Source: Magnetospira sp. QH-2 (GTDB taxonomy: Bacteria > Pseudomonadota > Alphaproteobacteria > Rhodospirillales > Magnetospiraceae). From it: a stretch of DNA of 64,000 bases. The stretch lies in contig NZ_FO538765.1 in NCBI RefSeq assembly GCF_000968135.1, positions 2,430,001 through 2,494,000 on the forward strand. Direction: 5' to 3'. The notes beneath the pieces are model-generated. The model saw only the letters and a list, made by a program, of their open reading frames with translations, was not told the DNA's origin and searched no databases. The translations under genes were made by a program, and so were the position numbers. Position 1 is the stretch's first letter. Each line of letters begins with the position of its first letter. Of this stretch, positions 36,670 to 44,362 are shown one piece after another.

Positions 36670-37253
36670 GCCCCGCCTCCGCCGCTGGTGTCCCAGGGTT
36701 CGTTGCGCACCACGATGCTCGAGCCCAGCTCAATGTTGCCCGCGTCGCCGATAAAGGTGGTGGCCAGGGGTGTCCAGACCTGCCAGGGATAGGTGATCCG
36801 GTAAACCACGATGTCGCCCGAGCCTCCGGCACCGGAAGAGCCCACGTCATCATCCCAGGAACCGTTGCCATTCTCGTCGTTGTAGGTTTCACCCGCGTCG
36901 TAGGTGCCATTGCCGTTGCCATCGACAAAGCCTTCGGCCCGCCCGATATCCGAGAACCCCGGATAAACCATCACCTCCACTTCGGCCTGAGCCATATCCA
37001 CCAGATTCAAGGTCCGCTGATCAATGATCGCCATGATACGGTCGAGCCGGGTTCCCGTGGTCGGGTCCTGCCCGGTGATGCCGTATCGTGCCGCCTCGCG
37101 CAGACCGCTTTCCATCAAAGTGCTGGCCAGCATGATGACCCCGAATTCAATGGCACCGACGGCCATGGTGAACAAAATGGGCGCCGCCAAAGCAAATTCC
37201 ACGGCGGAAGACCCCATGCGGCATCTTCGAAATCGACCAAGGATAGAGGTCAT
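36666..37253 (-). CDS. TadE-like pseudopilin with Asp/Asn/Gly repeats
   Basis: A 195-aa TadE-family protein: S-S-A-V-E-F-A-L-A-A-P-I-L-F-T-M-A-V-G-A is the pseudopilin helix. The C-terminal part holds two D-x-N-x-N-G motifs (D-G-N-G-N-G-T-Y-D-A-G-E and D-E-N-G-N-G-S-W-D), similar to calcium-binding loops. ATG 37253 is preferred over GTG 37262 because AAGGCG lies at proper distance. Cotranscribed with the next TadE-like gene. Confidence 0.82.
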   Translation of the reverse strand: MTSILGRFRRCRMGSSAVEFALAAPILFTMAVGAIEFGVIMLASTLMESGLREAARYGITGQDPTTGTRLDRIMAIIDQRTLNLVDMAQAEVEVMVYPGFSDIGRAEGFVDGNGNGTYDAGETYNDENGNGSWDDDVGSSGAGGSGDIVVYRITYPWQVWTPLATTFIGDAGNIELGSSIVVRNEPWDTSGGGGA

Positions 37254-37428
37254 ATCTGACACGCCTTACTTACCGAAAATAATATAGGTCCTCACATGTA
37301 ATATTAATTGATAGAGAAGGGTTTCTATAATTAAATATATCGAGATAAATTTACTTAAAATGCCGCCGATCTTGTCGTTGTCGTCCTTTTAGCTTATGTA
37401 ATAAAGGAACTGACAAAGGAATCGAGCC

Positions 37429-38274
37429 ATGCGTCTGGTGCGATATGGCCCCCCGGGGGCCGAAAGGCCGGGAATGCTGGATGAGGCGGGCAAACTGCGC
37501 GACCTCACCGCTCATGTAAGCGACATCGCCGGAGAGGTGCTCTGCCCCAAGGGTCTGGAACGCTTGGCCACGGTCAAACCCAAAACCTTGCCGGAAGTCA
37601 AAGGCGCGCGGCGTCTGGGACCGCCGGTGGGGGCCGTCGGAAAGATTCTCGGCATCGGCCTGAATTATGCCGACCATGCGGCGGAAGCCGGACTGCCGGT
37701 GCCGGACTCACCCGTGGTGTTTTACAAATCACCCACCGCGCTGAACGGCCCAAATGATCCCCTGATCCGTCCGACCGGATCGGAAAAGATGGACTGGGAA
37801 GTGGAACTGGCCGTCATCATTGGCTCCGAGGCGTCCTATGTCTCCGAAGCCAAGGCCTTGTCCCATGTGGCGGGCTATGCGGCGGGCAACGATGTGTCCG
37901 AGCGCGCCTTCCAGATGGCCGCCGGTGGCCAATGGAGCAAGGGCAAGGGCTGCGATACCTTCGCCCCGCTGGGTCCCTGGCTGCTCACCGCTGACCAAGT
38001 TGACGATCCTCAGAACCTGGACCTTTGGCTGGATGTCAACGGCGGGCGCATGCAAACCGGCAATACCGGAACCATGATCTTCAGCGTCGCGGAGATAATC
38101 GCCGATCTCAGCCGTCACATGACCTTGCTGCCGGGGGATGTGATCTATACCGGCACCCCGCCGGGCGTGGGCATGGGCCGCACTCCCCGGGTATTCCTAC
38201 AGCCGGGCGATGAAGTTCGGCTGGGCGTCACGGGCCTGGGAGAACAATGTTCGAAGGTAATTGAAAGACCTTAG
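37429..38274 (+). CDS. fumarylacetoacetate hydrolase family protein
   Basis: A 281-aa enzyme with the FAH C-terminal domain: I-G-L-N-Y-A-D-H-A-A-E, F-Y-K-S-P-T-A-L-N-G-P, M-D-W-E-V-E-L-A-V-I-I-G (metal-ligand Glu pair), A-G-N-D-V-S-E-R and G-D-V-I-Y-T-G-T-P-P-G-V-G. Members cleave C-C bonds or decarboxylate acylpyruvates, with Mg or Mn. ATG 37429 has AAAGGAA upstream. Followed directly by repeats R2 and R1. The exact substrate is unknown. Confidence 0.9.
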   Translation: MRLVRYGPPGAERPGMLDEAGKLRDLTAHVSDIAGEVLCPKGLERLATVKPKTLPEVKGARRLGPPVGAVGKILGIGLNYADHAAEAGLPVPDSPVVFYKSPTALNGPNDPLIRPTGSEKMDWEVELAVIIGSEASYVSEAKALSHVAGYAAGNDVSERAFQMAAGGQWSKGKGCDTFAPLGPWLLTADQVDDPQNLDLWLDVNGGRMQTGNTGTMIFSVAEIIADLSRHMTLLPGDVIYTGTPPGVGMGRTPRVFLQPGDEVRLGVTGLGEQCSKVIERP

Positions 38275-38280
38275 GAGCTA

Positions 38281-38409
38281 CCGGCCCGCCTCGTCCTTCG
38301 ATAAGCTCAGAATGAGGCTAACATGGTGAAAATTCAAAGGGCTTCATGCTGAGCCTGTCGAAGCATGTGTCGTTACACGCGCGAAATCAGACTTTTTCAG
38401 CAGGCTGCG
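38281..38409 (-). repeat. dispersed repeat R2, copy 3 (inverted)
   Basis: About 129 bp, the reverse orientation of copies 1 and 2 internally: GGCCCGCCTCGTCCTTCG, then GCTAACATGGTGAAAATTC, TTCATGCTGAGCCTGTCGAAG. The right end is ACTTTTTCAGCAGGCTGCG. It directly precedes a tandem pair of R1 repeats. Confidence 0.75.
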
Positions 38410-38420
38410 AAAGGTTTTGG

Positions 38421-38523
38421 ATCACGTCGTGCTTGATCGGATTCGATCAAACATGAAAAACGTGATCGATTCCAATAAGATCGCGCGTGTCTAGCGGGTT
38501 CGATTGGACCCGATACGCACTAG
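38421..38523 (+). repeat. dispersed repeat R1, copy B1 (tandem)
   Basis: First of two head-to-tail copies. It begins ATCACGTCGTGCTTGATC without a left CTAG (GG precedes) and ends CGCACTAG. The second-hairpin arms CGTGCTTGATC / GATCAAACATG pair with one G-U. It shares its right-hand CTAG with copy B2. Confidence 0.85.
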
Positions 38524-38626
38524 ATCACGTCGGGTTTGATCGGATTCGGTCAAGCCCGAAAAACGTGATCGATTCCAATAGGGTCGCGCGTGTCTTGCGG
38601 GTCCGATTGGACCCGACACGCACTAG
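38520..38626 (+). repeat. dispersed repeat R1, copy B2 (tandem)
   Basis: CTAG at both ends. Arms CGGGTTTGATC / GGTCAAGCCCG carry changes on both sides that keep pairing. Its right CTAG overlaps the stop codon (TAG, leftward) of the hyi-like gene. Confidence 0.88.
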
Positions 38627-39345
38627 GCCGCGCGACCGACCCAGCCGTCGTAATCCAATTGATCCAACAGCGTGAACAGACGGTCGAAAGCCGGGATTTC
38701 GTTGGCAGCGCCCTGCACGGCCATGCCCGCCACATGGATATGGCGGATGCGCTTCAGGTGCCTGCGCAGGACATCTTCCGGCTGCTCGGCCATGCGCAAG
38801 GCATGATACAGGTCATATTGCAAATATAGGCAGTGCGACTGCACGCTTTCCAACGCCTCCAGGGCATAGGAGGTCGAGGACAACAGGTATCCGGGCACGT
38901 CGCGATTGTTGATGGGTTCCAGCATGATTTCGACCCCGGTGCCCTGCACTTGGCTGGCCGTCCAGCTCAGATTATCCAGATAGGTCCACCAATAGCGCTC
39001 GCGGGATTCGCCTTCGGGCACCCGGCCGGCCAGCAGATGAATCCGATTGCAGCCAATTTCGGCGGCATAGTCCAACGCCATATGGATGCCGTCGCGGAAT
39101 TCCGCCCGGCGATCGGGCAGCGCGGCCAGCCCTCGTTCACCATGCTTCCAAACCCCGGCGGGGGAATTGATCAAAACCTGGGTCAAGCCATTGGCTTCCA
39201 GGCGTTCCCGCAGGTCGGAGATATTCCAGGCATAGGGGAACAAACTCTCCACGGCCCAAAAACCGGCCTCGGCGGCGGCATCGAAGCGATCCAAAAAGGG
39301 TCGATCGGAAAACATCCTGGAAATGTTGGCCGCGAATCGAGGCAT
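38623..39345 (-). CDS. hyi: hydroxypyruvate isomerase-like protein, 3' end truncated by R1
   Basis: A 240-aa TIM-barrel protein of the Hyi/OtnI group, beginning P-R-F-A-A-N-I-S-R-M-F. It keeps the first conserved Glu in V-E-I-M-L-E-P-I-N-N-R-D-V-P-G-Y and H-I-H-V-A-G. The family, normally about 258 aa, continues after G-W-V-G with C-E-Y-x-P and about 20 more residues including the second conserved Glu. Here the protein stops G-W-V-G-R-A-A, and the TAG is the CTAG border of repeat R1. Activity is doubtful. ATG 39345 has GGAGAT upstream. Intact Hyi interconverts hydroxypyruvate and tartronate semialdehyde. Confidence 0.85.
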   Translation of the reverse strand: MPRFAANISRMFSDRPFLDRFDAAAEAGFWAVESLFPYAWNISDLRERLEANGLTQVLINSPAGVWKHGERGLAALPDRRAEFRDGIHMALDYAAEIGCNRIHLLAGRVPEGESRERYWWTYLDNLSWTASQVQGTGVEIMLEPINNRDVPGYLLSSTSYALEALESVQSHCLYLQYDLYHALRMAEQPEDVLRRHLKRIRHIHVAGMAVQGAANEIPAFDRLFTLLDQLDYDGWVGRAA

Positions 39346-39437
39346 GGGATATCTCCATAAACAGGGTTTGTTCAGCCTTGTGTATCCGCTATGAAACACC
39401 AAATTTAACTTCCTGGCTGTGATGGCGGTCTCACCTC

Positions 39438-40280
39438 ATGTTGATTGTACAGATTTCCGATCTACACTTGCGTACCGACGGCGTGCCGATCAAGGACCTG
39501 GTCAACGCCGAAGCGGCCCTGGCCGCCTGCGTGGATCATATCCAGCACCTGACCCCGACACCGGACATCGTCCTGGTCACCGGCGATCTGGTACAAAAAG
39601 ACGCACCGGAGCTGAACTACCGTGAAGTGCATGCCATCCTCGACGCCCTGCCCTGCCCCTGGGTGGCCATTCCGGGCAATCACGACGAACGGGCCCCCAT
39701 GCGCGAAATCCTCGCCCCGGGCGGCCATGTGCCCGCCGAGGGTAAATTTCTGCATCAGGTCATCGAGAATCATCCCCTGCGCCTCATCGGCCTGGACACC
39801 AAGCTCGATACCGACAATCAGGGCCAGCTCTGCGCCGAGCGGCTGGATTGGTTGCAGGCCCGCCTGGAAGAACAGCCCGACCGACCGACGCTGATCTTCA
39901 TGCATCACCCGCCTTTTGCCACCGGGGTGGAATTCCTCGACGGCCATTTTCACAAGTTCGAAGGCGCCACCGCGTTGAAAACCCTACTCGAGGACTATGG
40001 CAACATCGCCGGCGTGATCTGTGGTCATGTGCATCGGCAGGTGCAGACCTGCTTTGCCGGGACCCTGGCCACCGTGGCCCCGGGCGTGCAGTTCCAGATG
40101 AGCCTCGATTTCTCTCCTGGCGCGCCGTCGAGCCTGGTCCTCGAACCCTCTTCCGTGGCCCTTTATCACTGGTCGGAGGACACGGGCCTGGTGGCTCACC
40201 TCAGCCCCATCGGCGACTTTGGGCCGAGATATCCCATTGATACCCGGGCGCGGGGGATTATGCTGACGTTGGGGATGTGA
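39438..40280 (+). CDS. cpdA: CpdA-like metallophosphoesterase
   Basis: A 280-aa class III phosphodiesterase-type protein. The metal ligands appear in order: I-S-D-L-H-L, V-T-G-D-L-V, P-G-N-H-D-E-R, M-H-H-P-P-F and I-C-G-H-V-H-R. This matches 3',5'-cAMP phosphodiesterase CpdA and its relatives that act on glycerophosphodiesters. The start lacks a strong ribosome site. It diverges from the hyi-like gene. The cAMP assignment is by family only. Confidence 0.85.
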   Translation: MLIVQISDLHLRTDGVPIKDLVNAEAALAACVDHIQHLTPTPDIVLVTGDLVQKDAPELNYREVHAILDALPCPWVAIPGNHDERAPMREILAPGGHVPAEGKFLHQVIENHPLRLIGLDTKLDTDNQGQLCAERLDWLQARLEEQPDRPTLIFMHHPPFATGVEFLDGHFHKFEGATALKTLLEDYGNIAGVICGHVHRQVQTCFAGTLATVAPGVQFQMSLDFSPGAPSSLVLEPSSVALYHWSEDTGLVAHLSPIGDFGPRYPIDTRARGIMLTLGM

Positions 40281-40839
40281 GCAGAGCGCTGCACACGGGA
40301 ATCCCAAGGGGATTCCCAAGCGAAATTCCCAAGACATCCTCCATGTAACCCGCACAATACCGGATAGATATCAATGCCTTTTGCATTTAATATGACCCAT
40401 GCTGATGGCCTCCGGTGAGTCGAACCGCCAGGAAAGGTGCCGAAAGCGATGCAGCGCATCGGTGAGGGAGCTTGACGCCGCGGGCGGCCACCGGAGGCCA
40501 CTGGAGACCACCCTGCGGGCCGATCCTTTTGCCTAGATCACGTCGTGTTTGATCGGATTCGATCAAACACGAAAAACGTGATCGATTCCAATATGGTCGC
40601 GCGTGTCTAGCGGGTCCGATTGGACCCGACACGCGCTAAGGGGGGCGTCGCGACCCTTGACCGTAGCCCCGCTACGCCCTGCGCGCCACTCCTGCCCCTG
40701 CGGCAAAATGATTCGGTCAGAATGGGTCATATGAAACGCGAAAGACTTTAGATCCATGGGACATGGCGTAAGGGGACAAAGCCTTGCCAATGAACAAAGG
40801 CGCGCCTAAGTATATGAAAGCAAATATGGGATTGAGAGC
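40281..40839. other. 559-nt gene-free stretch with hairpin region and R1
   Basis: No gene. 40300-40335 has GGGAATCCCAAGGGGATTCCC-like repeats. 40406-40500 is enclosed by a perfect 12-bp inverted repeat (TGGCCTCCGGTG / CACCGGAGGCCA) with inner hairpins CGATGC-AGC-GCATCG and GCCGC-GG-GCGGC. R1 copy C is at 40533-40639. The last 200 nt before 40840 hold nothing recognised. Confidence 0.5.
40533..40639 (+). repeat. dispersed repeat R1, copy C
   Basis: Starts CTAGATCACGTCGTGTTTG and ends GACACGCGCTAA, so the right border has CTAA instead of CTAG. Arms CGTGTTTGATC / GATCAAACACG pair perfectly. Far from any gene end. Confidence 0.88.
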
Positions 40840-41049
40840 ATGGGACGATACGAAGGCATCATCATCAACAAAGATGTTCGCAATGCCGTTCAGAACGATG
40901 AAAAGCATCCGCTGGACGACAAGTGGGCCGATCGTCATTACGTCGAGTTGAATGCCCTCTCCGAGGAAGAAGCCTGGAGACGTTTTCGGAAAAAATTTCC
41001 GGCGGACCAGGGCTTCGTCATTGAGGCCGTCGAAGAGATTTTGTCCTAA
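40840..41049 (+). CDS. small hypothetical protein, 69 aa
   Basis: An acidic, charged protein beginning M-G-R-Y-E-G-I-I-I-N-K-D-V-R-N-A-V and ending F-V-I-E-A-V-E-E-I-L-S. The ribosome site is weak (GAGAG directly before the ATG). It converges on the MFS gene. No family recognised; the codon pattern looks coding. Confidence 0.55.
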   Translation: MGRYEGIIINKDVRNAVQNDEKHPLDDKWADRHYVELNALSEEEAWRRFRKKFPADQGFVIEAVEEILS

Positions 41050-41072
41050 CAGCCCCGCCTGCAATGGAGGGG

Positions 41073-42275
41073 TCAGGATACCGAAGTGCGCAGCCTTTTC
41101 CGGGTCATCCACAGCCAGACCACCGCAGCGAAGGCAATTAGAATGGGCAGAGAGGCCGCTGCGTTAACAGCCTCCCAACCGATCAAATTCTGCAAGGCTC
41201 CCGACGAAAAGCTGGCCAGGGCAACCATGGTGAACACGGTGAAATCATTGGCTGATTGAACCTTGGCTCGTTCTTCGGGTTCATAGGTGCCCGTCAGCAA
41301 GGTGGTGCCACCGATGAACATGAAGTTCCAGCCAATCCCCAGCGCCACCAAGGCCACCCAGAAATTCAGCAGCTCGATGCCCATCAGATTCATCCCCATG
41401 CAGACGCCGTTGAGCAACGTACCGGTTAGAATGATCTTCAACACGCCGAATTTGCGGATCAGCGCGCCCGTGAAAAAGCTCGGGGCGAACATGCCCAACA
41501 CATGCCACTGAATGACAAAAGCCGCGTCCTCGAAGGCAAAACCGCAGGCCACCATGGCCAAGGGCGTGGCGGTCATCACCAGGCTCATCACCCCATAGCC
41601 CAAGGTCGAGGACAGCACGGCGACGATAAATTCTGGCTGCTTGGCGATCTCTTTCAACGGGCGCCCGCCCCCAGCCTTCTTATCCACATGAGGCGTTGGC
41701 ACCCGGACGAACTGCAGCACCAAAATGGTCACCACCGCCAAGCAGGCGAAGGCCAGATAGCTTCCGGCAAACAGGACCGGCGCGAGGAGTTCCAAAGACT
41801 CCTTGGCCAATTGGGGCCCGGCCACCGCCGCCACCACGCCCCCGGCCATCACATAGGAAATGGCCCGGGGCCGGAACTTGGCATCCACGGACTCGGCGGC
41901 CGCGAAACGGTAATAGGCCCAAAAGGAATTATGGATTCCGATCAGCAGACTTCCGGCCGTGAACAGCCAAAAATCGCCCATGTAAATGGCCGCGGCGGAA
42001 CACAATGCCCCGCAAATACCAATTCCCTGGCCGATGGAAAAGCCGACCCTGCGCCCCACACGGGCCATGAACAAATTGGCGGGAATGGTCGCCAGCATGG
42101 TGCCAACGAACTGAAAGGCAAAGGGCATGGTGGCCAGATCCGGCGTCGGCGCCAGCATCTTGCCGGCCAAAGCCGACACGGTGACAACCAGCGACGCCCC
42201 GGTCATGGCAAGGGCCTGGGCAGCGGCGAGAAAATACACCATGGCGTGGCCGCTGGGTTCGGCTTGGGCGGTCAT
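41073..42275 (-). CDS. major facilitator superfamily transporter
   Basis: A 400-aa inner-membrane protein with about 12 hydrophobic segments in two halves separated by a charged loop (H-V-D-K-K-A-G-G-G-R-P-L-K). The G-R-R-V-G-F motif follows helix 2 as in the MFS A-motif. Substrate unknown. Its ATG overlaps the stop of the Maf-like gene (ATGA), an operon arrangement that ties it to the glycosylation-type genes only by position. Confidence 0.87.
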   Translation of the reverse strand: MTAQAEPSGHAMVYFLAAAQALAMTGASLVVTVSALAGKMLAPTPDLATMPFAFQFVGTMLATIPANLFMARVGRRVGFSIGQGIGICGALCSAAAIYMGDFWLFTAGSLLIGIHNSFWAYYRFAAAESVDAKFRPRAISYVMAGGVVAAVAGPQLAKESLELLAPVLFAGSYLAFACLAVVTILVLQFVRVPTPHVDKKAGGGRPLKEIAKQPEFIVAVLSSTLGYGVMSLVMTATPLAMVACGFAFEDAAFVIQWHVLGMFAPSFFTGALIRKFGVLKIILTGTLLNGVCMGMNLMGIELLNFWVALVALGIGWNFMFIGGTTLLTGTYEPEERAKVQSANDFTVFTMVALASFSSGALQNLIGWEAVNAAASLPILIAFAAVVWLWMTRKRLRTSVS

Positions 42276-44227
42276 TCTCCGGCAACCTTGAGCAGGTCGT
42301 CGTAAAGATCGAGACAGGAGTCGGCCATCTGATGCCCGGCTTCGGAAAACTGGTCCAGAAAAACACCAAGAGCGGCTCGGCGAGCGGCGGCGTCATCGAT
42401 ACGGCTGCCGACAAAAGACCCGGCCCGCAGGGCATTGAACAATGATTTTCCCGCCAATTCCTGGAACCCCACCAAATCCTCTCGTTCTATCAGGGCCTTC
42501 AAAGGACGGGATACTTCGGTAAAGGTCGTCGCCTCCTCTTTCATCCGAGTGGCCAGTTCATGGATCAGGGGGGGGAAAGCCGAGGCCCCCTTGCGCAAAC
42601 GGTTTAGGGTTGCCGCATCAACCAGCTGCCCAGCAGGGCAAATTCGCAATCTATTGGCCAGTGAGGCAAGCACCGCCGCCTTGGGCTTCTCGGGTTCAGG
42701 TATCTTGATCGACCCGGCGGCCCGAGGCTGGCAGCCGGGAATGAGGGCGCCGCGACTGCAATTGTAGGCGCGCGCACCGCCATGGCCACCGATGGCAATC
42801 TGGAAACTGAGCCTCGACATGTCGAGGATCAACGAGGTTTCCATGGTGCCGCCGAAATTGCCCGGCACCTGCCGGTCGAAGCCATCTTCGATGAAATCGA
42901 GACTCTCGCCGGGTATATAATTGTCATAATCGTCTTCCAGATAGATGGCATCCTTGGAATGGTGGGCGCCGGTGGGATGGCGGCCGCAATCGACGCCGAA
43001 CAAATAGAGTTCCTGGAACCCCAGTGTCAGGGCCACGTCGCAAGCGGCATTGGTGACCAACGGTCCCCCCGCCGCCAGCGGCTCGATTCCGTTGTTCAGC
43101 AATCGACTGCAACTCAGATTGGGGCGGAAGAAAAACCACGTCTCGGCGAAGGCTGCCACTGCTTGCGGAGCCACACTGCTCGATGCGATGAATCGGATAC
43201 CATCCAAGCCATATTCCCGGTTCCATTTGACCAGGTTTTTAACCAGTGGCGTGGTGTTCTCCGTTTCCAAGTGAAAGTCGGGGCGGATGCCGTTCTTCAA
43301 CAAAATACCCAGGGATGTGCCGCAGGAAAAAACCACCGCCCGCGACGCCAGGGCCTTTAAAGCCTCCATATCCTGATCCAAGGACGGCCCAGACCCGACC
43401 AGAAGAACAGGCATGGATTGCCCAACACCGGGTCGGGGCGTGATGAGTTTCACCTCGCGATCCAGGAAATTGAGCGCGGTGTGCTTCATCATCAACAGTT
43501 CGTCTTCGAAGAAACCGATGCTGACCTGGGCGACCTTCATGCGATCGTCAAAGATCTCCCGGGCCTTTTGAATCTGCCAAGAGGAATAATGATGATAAAT
43601 GTATGACCCTTCTAGAAAGGTCCGCCCTTCGGCACCGACCAACCCCAGCATGCGCGCCGCGCCCTGTTCGGGGTCCGGGGTGCATATCAGGTGCAGATGC
43701 CGCCCGGCGGATTCGGCTTTCTCCCACAAAGCCGCCCAATCGATCCGATACATGGAATGCAGCACGAACAGCGGCATGGGTTCGAAGATCACCAGGTTGG
43801 TACAAGACGTGCGTTCGATTAAGACATCCACATGCAGCCCCAGGCCGAGCCCGAAGACAAAACCATAGCCCACGTCCACCAGCGGCAACGGGGCCATGCG
43901 GGCAGGGGCCACGGTCTCATTGACGAACCCGGTATAGGCGCGCATGGGTTCACGGAACACCCGGCTGAGGTTCAACTCCTTTGCCGTCCCCACCCGCAAC
44001 CGCTCGGGATCGTCCAAATAGGCCGACCATTGCCTTTCCGTATCCGCCGTCGCCCCACCGGCATAGAACAAGGCGTCGCCCAGCCGAATGTTATCGGGCT
44101 CTTCCAGGCCGGGGACCAAGGCAGCGGCCATGGGGTCCAGACCTTTCAGCAAGGCCCAGAGATCGGCGAAACGCTGTTCGAAAACCTGCACATTGCGCTC
44201 GAACAAGGGGGTGCGAGGAATAGGCAT
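42272..44227 (-). CDS. Maf-like motility accessory factor (MptE/DUF115 domain)
   Basis: A 651-aa protein with a central DUF115/6-hydroxymethylpterin-kinase-like domain, seen as P-V-L-L-V-G-S-G-P-S-L-D-Q-D, V-V-F-S-C-G-T-S-L, G-I-R-P-D-F-H-L-E-T-E-N and F-G-V-D-C-G-R-H-P-T-G-A-H-H-S. Maf proteins transfer nonulosonic acids such as pseudaminic or legionaminic acid to flagellin in the cytoplasm. Start uncertain: ATGs at 44227 and 44236, neither with a clear ribosome site. It is cotranscribed with the MFS gene and diverges from a CgeB-like gene. No flagellin gene is in the window. Confidence 0.83.
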   Translation of the reverse strand: MPIPRTPLFERNVQVFEQRFADLWALLKGLDPMAAALVPGLEEPDNIRLGDALFYAGGATADTERQWSAYLDDPERLRVGTAKELNLSRVFREPMRAYTGFVNETVAPARMAPLPLVDVGYGFVFGLGLGLHVDVLIERTSCTNLVIFEPMPLFVLHSMYRIDWAALWEKAESAGRHLHLICTPDPEQGAARMLGLVGAEGRTFLEGSYIYHHYSSWQIQKAREIFDDRMKVAQVSIGFFEDELLMMKHTALNFLDREVKLITPRPGVGQSMPVLLVGSGPSLDQDMEALKALASRAVVFSCGTSLGILLKNGIRPDFHLETENTTPLVKNLVKWNREYGLDGIRFIASSSVAPQAVAAFAETWFFFRPNLSCSRLLNNGIEPLAAGGPLVTNAACDVALTLGFQELYLFGVDCGRHPTGAHHSKDAIYLEDDYDNYIPGESLDFIEDGFDRQVPGNFGGTMETSLILDMSRLSFQIAIGGHGGARAYNCSRGALIPGCQPRAAGSIKIPEPEKPKAAVLASLANRLRICPAGQLVDAATLNRLRKGASAFPPLIHELATRMKEEATTFTEVSRPLKALIEREDLVGFQELAGKSLFNALRAGSFVGSRIDDAAARRAALGVFLDQFSEAGHQMADSCLDLYDDLLKVAGE

Positions 44228-44362
44228 GGGGAGCATGGCTCGACAAAATGGAATCAACGGTCCGGCCAGCATAGGCCGCTACGGGACGGATCGCTAGCCG
44301 CAAGGCTTCTCACCCGGGCGCGGGGCCGCTATGCTGTCCGATGATCAAGGAGAGGATGATCC

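Noticed and set aside
40400-40525. Possible cobalamin riboswitch, because GCCACTGGAGACC resembles a B12 box
   Set aside because: The remaining conserved elements are absent and the next gene is 320 nt away and unrelated to cobalamin.
40387-40632. An 81-codon leftward frame covering R1 copy C
   Set aside because: Its N-terminal part is a translation of the repeat; the same peptide appears from other R1 copies (6870, 48369 frame, 38487), showing that it comes from DNA repeat sequence and not from a gene.
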